Shown piece after piece: positions 1 to 5,042 of a DNA stretch of 5,042 bases. The position numbers and the translations under genes are program-made. The notes under the pieces were generated by a model. It saw only the letters and a program-made list of their open reading frames with translations. It was not told where the DNA came from and ran no database searches. How positions within the stretch are numbered: position 1 is the stretch's first letter; each line of letters starts with the position of its first letter. Origin of the DNA: Chloroflexota bacterium (GTDB taxonomy: Bacteria > Chloroflexota > Anaerolineae > Anaerolineales > VGOW01); assembly GCA_016215145.1 (NCBI GenBank), contig JACRLA010000365.1:1-5042 (forward strand). Direction: 5' to 3'.

Positions 1-635
1 AACACATAAATCGCCATCAACAAATAATGCGAGAGACAACCGGCGATGACGAAGATGTGCCACACTTCGTGGAAGCCGAACACGCCCGGCTTGAAGTCCA
101 TGATCTTTGTGGCATAGACGATTGCGCCGACGGTGAAGAAGAGTCCGCCGAGGGCAAGGAAGATAAACGCTCCCACTGAAAACACCCGCGCCAATTCACC
201 AATGGCTATCACGCCGATCCAGCCCATCAATAAATAAATTGAAACTGTGACCCAACGCGGGGTTTTGATCAAAAAGATTTTCACCGCCACGCCGATCACC
301 GCCAACGACCATATAATCAACAACATGCCCCACTGCCAGAAGCCGCGTAAGAGCAACATGCAGATCGGCGTGTACGTTCCGGCGATGAGAATGTAAATCG
401 CCGAGTGATCGATCTTCCGCAAAAATTGTATGCGGTTCGGATCAGCTTTGATCAGGTGATACGACGCGCTGGCGAGCAAGAGCATCGTCAACGATGCGCC
501 GTACACGGTGAACGACATCTGCTTGAGGAAGTCCGCGCCACTGGCGAAGAGCAAGATACCTAAGCCCACAACGGCGGCAATCGCCGCGAAGTAATGGGTA
601 AGACCGTTTACAGGTTCACGAAATTTTTTAAACAT
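1..635 (-). CDS. Hemolysin III / PAQR-family seven-helix membrane protein (3' end cut by window edge)
   Basis: I translated this frame directly: it begins MFKKFREPVNGLTHYFAA and stays open for 211 codons to the window edge. Hemolysin III proteins are usually about 200-220 residues, so only a few C-terminal residues should be missing. About seven hydrophobic segments are visible (roughly residues 12-32, 42-61, 78-96, 100-122, 129-147, 155-175, 190-210). The family's putative metal-site motifs are present: S56-x3-H60 (SASYH), D76 in KIDHSAIYILIAGTYTP, and H189-x3-H193 in GFHEVWHIFVIAG. By family knowledge this is an integral inner-membrane protein of the PAQR/hydrolase-like superfamily. Its bacterial members were named for a haemolytic Bacillus cereus protein, and their true activity is poorly defined; roles in membrane lipid homeostasis have been proposed. 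The ATG at 635 is chosen because GGAG lies five bases upstream and the N-terminus matches the family start. It follows the aminotransferase on the same strand after 77 bases. The family call is firm and the function is open. Confidence 0.92.
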   Translation of the reverse strand, partial: MFKKFREPVNGLTHYFAAIAAVVGLGILLFASGADFLKQMSFTVYGASLTMLLLASASYHLIKADPNRIQFLRKIDHSAIYILIAGTYTPICMLLLRGFWQWGMLLIIWSLAVIGVAVKIFLIKTPRWVTVSIYLLMGWIGVIAIGELARVFSVGAFIFLALGGLFFTVGAIVYATKIMDFKPGVFGFHEVWHIFVIAGCLSHYLLMAIYV

Positions 636-636
636 A

Positions 637-713
637 GAATCTCCAATCTAAAATCCCAAATTCCAAAACCCCAACCTCCAACTTTGCACTTCCCACTTCG
701 CACTTTGAACTTC
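637..713 (-). repeat. Degenerate heptanucleotide tandem array, 11 units, filling an intergenic gap
   Basis: Read on the minus strand, this 77-base stretch divides without remainder into 11 heptamers with consensus G-R-R-R-T-T-N. Units 1-4 are GAAGTTC, AAAGTGC, GAAGTGG and GAAGTGC; the last two are TAGATTG and GAGATTC. Position 5 is T in all 11 units, positions 2 and 3 are always purines, and position 1 is G in 8 of 11. The array starts on the last base of the aminotransferase TAG stop codon and ends one base before the ATG of the hemolysin III gene. The intergenic space is therefore almost entirely repeat, and the last units supply the ribosome binding site. There are no spacers, so it is not CRISPR. 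I recall similar arrays between genes in Anaerolineae-like genomes, but cannot check this here. Confidence 0.8.
641..644 (-). promoter_or_regulatory. Ribosome binding site of the hemolysin III gene, inside the heptamer array
   Basis: GGAG on the minus strand lies five bases before the ATG at 635 and supports that start. It straddles the last two heptamers (TAGATTG and GAGATTC), so the repeat itself provides the Shine-Dalgarno sequence. A stronger match, GGAGGT, occurs further up in the array at 674-679, but about 38 bases from the start it is too far to place a ribosome on this ATG. Confidence 0.6.
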
Positions 714-2041
714 TAAAGCAACTTCTTTTCTGCCGCAGTCACAGCGGACTCAAAAATCTCCAGCCCTTCATCAATCTCAGATTTTTTTACGTTGAGGGGC
801 GGGGTGAGGCGCACTGTGTTGCGTCCGCAGCCAAGTAGTAACAAGCCGTGTTCAAAAGAATGATGCACGGTGTGATCGCGGATGTCTTTGCCGCGTTCCT
901 TCGTCTCTTTGTTTCGGACGAACTCGACTCCGATCATCAACCGTTTGCCACGCACGTTGCCCATGCTCGGATGTCGCGCCGCCATTTCTGCTAAAGCATC
1001 GAGTGTGTACTCACCCATCTCTGCCGCGTTAGCCATATAACTTTCATCAATCAAACGAATCGTTTCGAGTGACGCCGCGCACGAGATCGGGTTGCCGCCG
1101 TAGGTGTTACCGTGCGCTCCGGCGGGCCAATCCATCATACTCTTGCGGGCGATCAACGCGCCGAGCGGCATGCCACTGGCGATGCCTTTCGCCGCGCACA
1201 CCATATCCGGTTCCACATTCCAATGCTGCACTGCCCACCATTTGCCGGTGCGCCCCATGCCGCTTTGCACTTCATCCACGATCAACAAGATTCCATATTT
1301 GTCGCACAAGGCGCGCAATCGCGGAAAAAAAGAATCGGGCGGCACGACGTATCCGCCTTCACCTTGAATCGGTTCAAGCAAAAAGGCGGCGACATCTTCC
1401 GGTGGACATTCGTATTGAAAAATAAAATCTTCAATATATTGGATGACGGCATCCCCGTAGTCGGCTTTGGTTGGATCGAATGTGAGTCGCGGGCGATACG
1501 GATTCGGAAATGGGACGTGTACCACGCCGGTCATCATCGGATAAAAGTGTCGCCGTTGAATCGCTTTGGAAGCGGTGAAGGCCAACGCGCCCATGGTTCT
1601 GCCGTGGAAGCCGCCATAGAACCCGATGAAGCGCGAGCGCCGCGTGTGATACCGCGCCAACTTGATCGCCGCTTCCACGGCTTCCGCGCCGGAGTTCGTC
1701 ATAAAGCACAGCGCATCTTCTTGGAACGGGGCGATCTCATTTAACTTCTCGCCGAGCTGCGCCCACTTCTCGTGATAAAAATCCGACGAGATGTGGATGA
1801 ACTTTTCGGCTTGGGTTTGAATCGCCCGCACCACATCGGGGTGTGAATGTCCGGTGGCGCACACGGCGATGCCCGCCGCAAAATCCAAAAAGCGATTGCC
1901 GTCCACGTCCCACACTTCCGTGCCTTTGCCGTGATCCATCACGAATGGATAATCGCGCGGATACGAAGGCGAGATCGTCGCCGCATCGCGCTTTAAAATT
2001 TCTTGCGCTTTGGGCCCGGGGAGATTTAATTTTGTTGCCAT
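713..2041 (-). CDS. Class III PLP-dependent aminotransferase (GABA/ornithine aminotransferase-like)
   Basis: The 442-residue product has the full length and motif order of fold-type I, subgroup II (class III) aminotransferases, which move an amino group from an omega- or alpha-amino donor to a 2-oxoacid in the cytoplasm. Visible motifs are: NSGAEA at 116-121 (cofactor phosphate binding), GGFHGRT at 143-149 (ring-stacking region), EPIQGEGG at 223-230, DEVQSGMGRTG at 256-266 with D256 for the pyridine nitrogen, AAKGIASGMPLGA with K285 as the expected Schiff-base lysine, GNTYGGNP at 311-318, and R411 in NTVRLTPPL as the likely carboxylate-binding arginine. E228 together with R411 matches the switch pair known from GabT. 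The N-terminal PGPKAQEILKRD resembles the archaeal/bacterial branch that includes ornithine aminotransferases and amino-acid racemases, so the substrate (GABA, ornithine, acetylornithine, or a racemase reaction) cannot be settled. The ATG start has only a weak AT-rich leader and no clear Shine-Dalgarno site. No key residue is missing. Confidence 0.93.
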   Translation of the reverse strand: MATKLNLPGPKAQEILKRDAATISPSYPRDYPFVMDHGKGTEVWDVDGNRFLDFAAGIAVCATGHSHPDVVRAIQTQAEKFIHISSDFYHEKWAQLGEKLNEIAPFQEDALCFMTNSGAEAVEAAIKLARYHTRRSRFIGFYGGFHGRTMGALAFTASKAIQRRHFYPMMTGVVHVPFPNPYRPRLTFDPTKADYGDAVIQYIEDFIFQYECPPEDVAAFLLEPIQGEGGYVVPPDSFFPRLRALCDKYGILLIVDEVQSGMGRTGKWWAVQHWNVEPDMVCAAKGIASGMPLGALIARKSMMDWPAGAHGNTYGGNPISCAASLETIRLIDESYMANAAEMGEYTLDALAEMAARHPSMGNVRGKRLMIGVEFVRNKETKERGKDIRDHTVHHSFEHGLLLLGCGRNTVRLTPPLNVKKSEIDEGLEIFESAVTAAEKKLL

Positions 2042-2062
2042 AATTTTTTAGAAATACTCAAG

Positions 2063-2138
2063 CGTCATTGCGAGTGCTTCGCAAAGCAATCTCGAACTTC
2101 ACGCGGAGATTGCTTCGCAGAGAACGCTCGCAATGACG
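2063..2138. repeat. 76-base palindromic repeat element with CGTCATTGCGAG ends
   Basis: The outer 12 bases, CGTCATTGCGAG (2063-2074), are perfectly complementary to CTCGCAATGACG (2127-2138). The inner 10 bases, AAGCAATCTC (2084-2093), are perfectly complementary to GAGATTGCTT (2106-2115). Between the two paired blocks the arms differ (9 versus 11 bases), and the centre is a 12-base loop. The transcript would fold into a long hairpin in the leader of the aminotransferase gene. No T-run follows on either strand, so it is not a standard terminator. Elements with these ends recur in many unrelated bacterial genomes, from memory, and behave like small non-coding dispersed palindromes; that part is recall, while the pairing is read directly. 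Confidence 0.85.
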
Positions 2139-2166
2139 GAGTGCCGGAGGAGTTGCAATTTTCCTT

Positions 2167-2595
2167 TCACGCCTCAAACTTTCCGGGAAAGCCTTTGATC
2201 TCCGCTCGCAAAACTTCTTCACCTTTGGCGTTGATGCACCGGCATTTTAAAACTATTTTGCCGCGCTCGCTCACTTCCACCACTTCCGCTTCGGCGGTGA
2301 TCGTCTCGCCGATGTAAACGGGCGCGAGCAATTCAAAGTGAAACTCGTTTGCCAAGAAAGCCCACAACCCGCCGAGATGAGTTAGCAGACTCGCCGTGAG
2401 CAAACCCGGCACGATTCTTTTTTTGATCGGCGTCGCGCTGACGTAAGAGTCATCGGTGTGCAGCGGATTCATATCCCACGTCACGCCAATAAAAAGTGAA
2501 ACGTCCGACTCGGTCAGGGTGCGAGTAAAGGCGGCTTTCGCGCCGACGAAGGGTGCATCCTGAACCATGCGGCGCGGCATCAATGGCGTTTTCAT
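2167..2595 (-). CDS. MaoC-like hotdog-fold dehydratase / (R)-specific enoyl-CoA hydratase-type protein
   Basis: The 142-residue product is the size of a single hotdog domain, like PhaJ-type (R)-specific enoyl-CoA hydratases. The hydratase signature D-x-N-P-x-H is intact in TWDMNPLHTDDSYVSATP, giving D41, N43 and H46 as the expected catalytic and supporting residues. The segment IVPGLLTASLLTHLGG (61-76) matches the following helix region, where the family usually has a 'hG' turn; here it is P63-G64. The C-terminal half (LLAPVYIGETITAEAEVVEV and onward) fits the remaining beta strands. In the family these proteins hydrate trans-2-enoyl-CoA or a related thioester, typically as dimers in the cytoplasm; the actual acyl substrate is not readable from sequence. 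The ATG overlaps the pepF stop as ATGA, which supports this start and suggests coupled translation; GGTGA and GGAG lie just upstream inside pepF. Internal Met6 and Met10 are alternative starts. A non-catalytic thioester-binding role cannot be excluded. Confidence 0.88.
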   Translation of the reverse strand: MKTPLMPRRMVQDAPFVGAKAAFTRTLTESDVSLFIGVTWDMNPLHTDDSYVSATPIKKRIVPGLLTASLLTHLGGLWAFLANEFHFELLAPVYIGETITAEAEVVEVSERGKIVLKCRCINAKGEEVLRAEIKGFPGKFEA

Positions 2596-4391
2596 TTCAC
2601 CAACGTCTCCAACCGATCTACATAATTTGCCAACACGGCAAACGTTTCTTCCACCGGCTTCGGCGTGGAGAGATCAACGCCCGCCATCTTCAGCGCATCA
2701 AGCGGATACATGGACGAACCGGCTTTCAAGAATTTTAAATAATCTTCAACTGCGTTCGGCTCTTGGCGTAAGATGCGGTTGGCGATGGCGTGCGCGCCGG
2801 AGATTCCGGTGGCGTATTGATAGACGTAGTAATCGCTGAACAAATGGCTGAACGTCGCCCAAGTGATGCCGACTCGCTCGCGTTCAACTTTCATCTTGCC
2901 GCCATAGCCTTCTTCAAATAAATCCGCCATCAACTTAATCAGCGCATCGGCATTAAGCGGCTCACCTTTTTCGGCGCGAGTGTGCGTTTCTAATTCGAAT
3001 CGCGCCAGAGTCGGCATGATGAAAAAGTAACGATGCAAGTTGTCCATCGCCTCTTCGATCATGGCGATCTGAAAATTCTTGTCCTTGTTTTTTTTCAACA
3101 AATGCGCTCGCACCATCGCCTGATTAAAGTTCGAAGCAACTTCGGCGGCGAAGAGCGAATATTCGGAATACACCAACGGCTGATTTTTCCAGGTGAGATA
3201 CGAGTGCATCGAGTGACCGAGTTCGTGCGCCAACGTGCTCATGCCGCCGATCTCGTCGGTGTAGCTCATCATAATGAAAGGGTGAATGCCCGGCGCGCCC
3301 CACGAAAACGCGCCTTGCCCTTTGCCCATATTCGGATAAATATCCACCCAGCGATCTTCGAGACACCCTTGACGCAACACCTTCACATAGTCATCGCCCA
3401 GCGGCGCCAGACCGTCGCAGATCCAATCCACTGCTTGAGTGTAGGGCAATTTAAATTTCTTCTTCGTCAGCGGCGCCCAAATATCGTACGGGTAGAGTTC
3501 CTTCAGGCCCAATGCCTTGCGGCGAATCTCCCAATACCTGTGCCACGTCGGCAGATTCTTTTTGAAGACGTCAATCAAATTATGAAACACTTCAATCGGG
3601 ATATTATTTTCGTGAAGTGACGCCGCCAACGTCGAGTCGTGTTTGCGCGCCCGCGTCTGGAAAACATTTTGACTGATGGACGACGCTAAATTTGTGGCGA
3701 GCGTGTTCTTGTATTCCAAATGCTTATCCATGTAGCTCGCCCACGCCGTCTGCCGCGCTTTACGATCTGCGCCCGCGAAAATTTTTCCAATCGTGCCATG
3801 CGTCACGTCGTGCTTCTTGCCTTTGCTGTCGCGCGCTTGCAGAAATTTAAAATCGGCGTTGCTCAACATGCTGGTTGAGTTGGTCGGTCCCGCAAACGGC
3901 TCGCTCAACATCCCCAGCAGTTCTTCCACTTCGCTGCTTCGCACATGTGCTTGTTTGCGGAACAAGTTGTGCACGTTGTGTTTGTAGATCGCCAAACGCG
4001 GCTCGTCCTTCATCCATTGATTCAATTTCGATTCGCCCAACGCGATCAATTCGGGAGCGAGAAACGACACCGCCGCGCTAACCTGCCCGCTCATCCCTTG
4101 CGCTTTGCCTGCCATTGCCGCCGCCTTTTGATCCGTCGTTTCAACTTGATACGAAAAGATGGCATACACCACAGCGCGATACGCGCGAAGCGAGATGTCT
4201 TCAATCGCCTTCAAGCCGTCTGCCAGCGTGGCGGCGTTGTCGCCCAAGTGACCTTTATATTTTGCCAGCGCGGGCAGCGACTCTAAAATACTTTTCACTT
4301 CCCCTTCCCACGCTTCGGGATTCGCAAAAACACTTTCGGCATTCCATTTAAATTTGTTGTCAATCTTGTTTCGGGGAAGAACGTTTGACAC
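2592..4391 (-). CDS. pepF: Oligoendopeptidase F (M3 family zinc metallopeptidase)
   Basis: This 599-residue protein has the length and architecture of PepF: an N-terminal PepF_N-type helical domain (about 115-185) and a peptidase M3 catalytic domain (about 200-585). The zinc motif HELGH is at 389-393 in STLAHELGHSMHSYLTW, with H389 and H393 as ligands and E390 as catalytic base. The third ligand is E417 in YSLFAAEVASNF, 24 residues after H393, which is the normal M3 spacing. The conserved substrate-side block WATFSHLFSDYYVYQYATG (511-529, with H516 and the tyrosines) is complete. It should be a cytoplasmic enzyme that cuts short peptides; no signal peptide is present. The start is GTG at 4389-4391: it has AAAGGA eight bases upstream and gives the expected LPRNKIDNKFKWNAESVF opening, while the first in-frame methionine is residue 94. 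The stop overlaps the start of the hotdog gene by four bases. It follows the ROK gene after 149 bases containing an inverted repeat. Confidence 0.97.
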   Translation of the reverse strand: MSNVLPRNKIDNKFKWNAESVFANPEAWEGEVKSILESLPALAKYKGHLGDNAATLADGLKAIEDISLRAYRAVVYAIFSYQVETTDQKAAAMAGKAQGMSGQVSAAVSFLAPELIALGESKLNQWMKDEPRLAIYKHNVHNLFRKQAHVRSSEVEELLGMLSEPFAGPTNSTSMLSNADFKFLQARDSKGKKHDVTHGTIGKIFAGADRKARQTAWASYMDKHLEYKNTLATNLASSISQNVFQTRARKHDSTLAASLHENNIPIEVFHNLIDVFKKNLPTWHRYWEIRRKALGLKELYPYDIWAPLTKKKFKLPYTQAVDWICDGLAPLGDDYVKVLRQGCLEDRWVDIYPNMGKGQGAFSWGAPGIHPFIMMSYTDEIGGMSTLAHELGHSMHSYLTWKNQPLVYSEYSLFAAEVASNFNQAMVRAHLLKKNKDKNFQIAMIEEAMDNLHRYFFIMPTLARFELETHTRAEKGEPLNADALIKLMADLFEEGYGGKMKVERERVGITWATFSHLFSDYYVYQYATGISGAHAIANRILRQEPNAVEDYLKFLKAGSSMYPLDALKMAGVDLSTPKPVEETFAVLANYVDRLETLVK

Positions 4392-4399
4392 AGTTATTT

Positions 4400-4405
4400 T
4401 CCTTT
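4400..4405 (-). promoter_or_regulatory. Ribosome binding site of pepF that supports its GTG start
   Basis: AAAGGA on the minus strand ends eight bases before the GTG at 4391. This decides the start, since no ATG occurs nearby. The surrounding 12-mer TGAAAGGAAAAT occurs again exactly at 2158-2169, at the stop codon of the hotdog gene. Confidence 0.7.
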
Positions 4406-4415
4406 CAGAATTTTT

Positions 4416-4499
4416 ATCACGAATGTCACGAATGTTCGAATTTGACGAATAAAATAAAAAGCAAATTCGTGCTATTCGCTTATTCGAGTCATTCGTGAT
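4416..4499. repeat. 84-base imperfect inverted repeat made of spaced CGAAT blocks
   Basis: The left arm (4416-4451) read on the plus strand and the right arm (4499-4464) read on the minus strand both begin ATCACGAATG and each contain four CGAAT blocks. The blocks start at arm positions 5, 14, 22 and 31 in both arms, i.e. spacings of 9, 8 and 9. The bases between blocks mostly differ between arms, while the blocks are identical. The loop is 12 bases (4452-4463, A-rich). It fills most of the 149-base gap between the ROK gene and pepF and would form a long hairpin with bulges in the transcript. No T-run follows on either strand, so a standard terminator is unlikely. No convincing promoter for pepF can be picked out within or beside it. 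Confidence 0.8.
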
Positions 4500-4540
4500 T
4501 AAAGTGCGTAAGTCCAGTCGCTGTTTAGCCTGCTACGGTT

Positions 4541-5042
4541 TTACTCTCCAAAATTTTCTATTGCCAACGCCAACGCGCCCAACAGACCTACATCATCACC
4601 CAACTGCGCTCGCACGATCTGGCAGTCACGTAAATAGATACTGCTCATCACTCGTGATCGCATCGCCGCGCGGGCAGGTTCAAGCAACAAGTCGCCGCAG
4701 TTGATGGCAACGCCCCCGCCGAGAATCACAATAGATGGATTGAAGATGTGACAGAAATCGGCAATCGCTCGTCCGATAAATGTCCCCGCTTCGGCGATTA
4801 AATTAAGTGCAACAGGATCGCCCGCGTGCGCCGCCTCTCCCACATGCGCCGCCGTCACTTGATCAATATCGCCATTAACTATATTGATGATCGAAGATGT
4901 TGATCCGGCGTGAGTCCTCAATCGCGCTTGCGCTGTTTTAGCAATCGCCGGACCCGAAGCCATCGCCTCAAGATGCCCGCGTTGACCGCAGCCGCACACC
5001 GCGCCATCGGGTGCGACCACAACATGACCGAGTTCTGTTGCC
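4541..5042 (-). CDS. ROK-family sugar kinase / glucokinase-like protein (5' part beyond window)
   Basis: The frame is open from the window edge to TAA at 4541, giving 166 residues that correspond to the C-terminal half of ROK proteins (usually about 300-330 residues). The fragment opens ATELGHVVVAPDGAVCGCGQ, which is the ROK signature region. Zinc-site candidates are H6, C16, C18 and H23 in the fragment; the last is His where many ROK proteins have Cys (CGCGQRGH), a variant I recall from other ROK glucokinases. Further family blocks are ASGPAIAK, the stretch FIGRAIADFCHIFNPSIVILGGGV split by the GGG at 108-110, and the C-terminal LGDDVGLLGALALA. Family members phosphorylate glucose, mannose, N-acetylmannosamine or similar sugars with ATP, or act as sugar-responsive repressors when they carry an N-terminal DNA-binding domain. 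The N-terminus with the phosphate-binding and catalytic residues is off the window, so kinase and repressor cannot be told apart. The internal GTG at 5020 is not a real start, because the conserved reading continues upstream of it. Confidence 0.93.
   Translation of the reverse strand, partial: ATELGHVVVAPDGAVCGCGQRGHLEAMASGPAIAKTAQARLRTHAGSTSSIINIVNGDIDQVTAAHVGEAAHAGDPVALNLIAEAGTFIGRAIADFCHIFNPSIVILGGGVAINCGDLLLEPARAAMRSRVMSSIYLRDCQIVRAQLGDDVGLLGALALAIENFGE

Noticed and set aside
17..202. Minus-strand 61-codon open frame
   Set aside because: It is in a different frame from the hemolysin III gene, which covers the same bases with clear membrane segments and metal-site motifs.
637..713. CRISPR-like array
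   Set aside because: Units are 7 bases and directly abutting with no spacers, and no cas genes are present.
1112..1744. Plus-strand open frame of 210 codons (and overlapping shorter ones at 1069-1425 and 1104-1367)
   Set aside because: They lie antisense within the aminotransferase, whose motifs are complete; the translations are rich in Arg/His and show no family features.
2063..2138. Rho-independent terminator after the hotdog gene
   Set aside because: The hairpin is much longer than a typical terminator stem, is interrupted, and is not followed by a T-run on either strand. The palindromic repeat reading fits better.
2099..2158. Short minus-strand peptide starting at TTG 2158 behind the AAAGGA of the orphan 12-mer (19 codons to TGA)
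   Set aside because: The spacing from AAAGGA to TTG is only three bases and the frame runs through the palindrome, so it looks accidental.
3033..3620. Plus-strand open frame of 195 codons, plus others at 3793-3987, 3875-4081, 3945-4286 and 4115-4351
   Set aside because: All are antisense shadows of pepF, with no recognisable domain and no ribosome site of note.
4392..4540. Promoter for pepF
   Set aside because: Several AT-rich hexamers occur, but none forms a convincing -35/-10 pair at 16-18 base spacing, and the gap is dominated by the inverted repeat.

Overview
The window is a compact stretch of bacterial chromosome in which all five genes lie on the minus strand. In transcription order they are: the C-terminal half of a ROK-family sugar kinase/regulator (4541-5042, cut by the right edge), oligoendopeptidase F (2592-4391), a small MaoC-type hotdog hydratase (2167-2595), a class III PLP aminotransferase (713-2041), and a hemolysin III/PAQR-type seven-helix membrane protein (1-635, cut by the left edge). 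All are recognisable housekeeping or metabolic families. I see no RNA genes, CRISPR array, transposase or phage genes.

The protein style (a PepF of the long bacterial type, and a GabT-like aminotransferase of the type annotated as 'acetyl ornithine aminotransferase family') and the intergenic repeats remind me most of Chloroflexota, in particular Anaerolineae. This is recall-based inference with moderate to low confidence. GC content looks intermediate, and starts are a mix of ATG and GTG.

The layout suggests one polycistronic unit or two. pepF and the hotdog gene overlap by four bases (ATGA), so these two are almost certainly co-transcribed and probably translationally coupled. The other gaps are short: 149, 125 and 77 bases. 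No pathway links all five genes. Peptide breakdown by PepF followed by amino-group removal by the aminotransferase is plausible, and the hotdog protein could act on an enoyl-CoA, but this is inference.

The most interesting structure is outside the genes. Each of the three gaps holds a repeat of a different kind. Gap 1 (637-713) is a degenerate heptanucleotide array of 11 units that fills the space from the stop codon of one gene to the Shine-Dalgarno site of the next. Gap 2 (2063-2138) is a palindromic element ending in CGTCATTGCGAG. Gap 3 (4416-4499) is a long imperfect inverted repeat built from CGAAT blocks with matching spacing in both arms. No previously undescribed protein system is evident; the repeats are the part worth following up.
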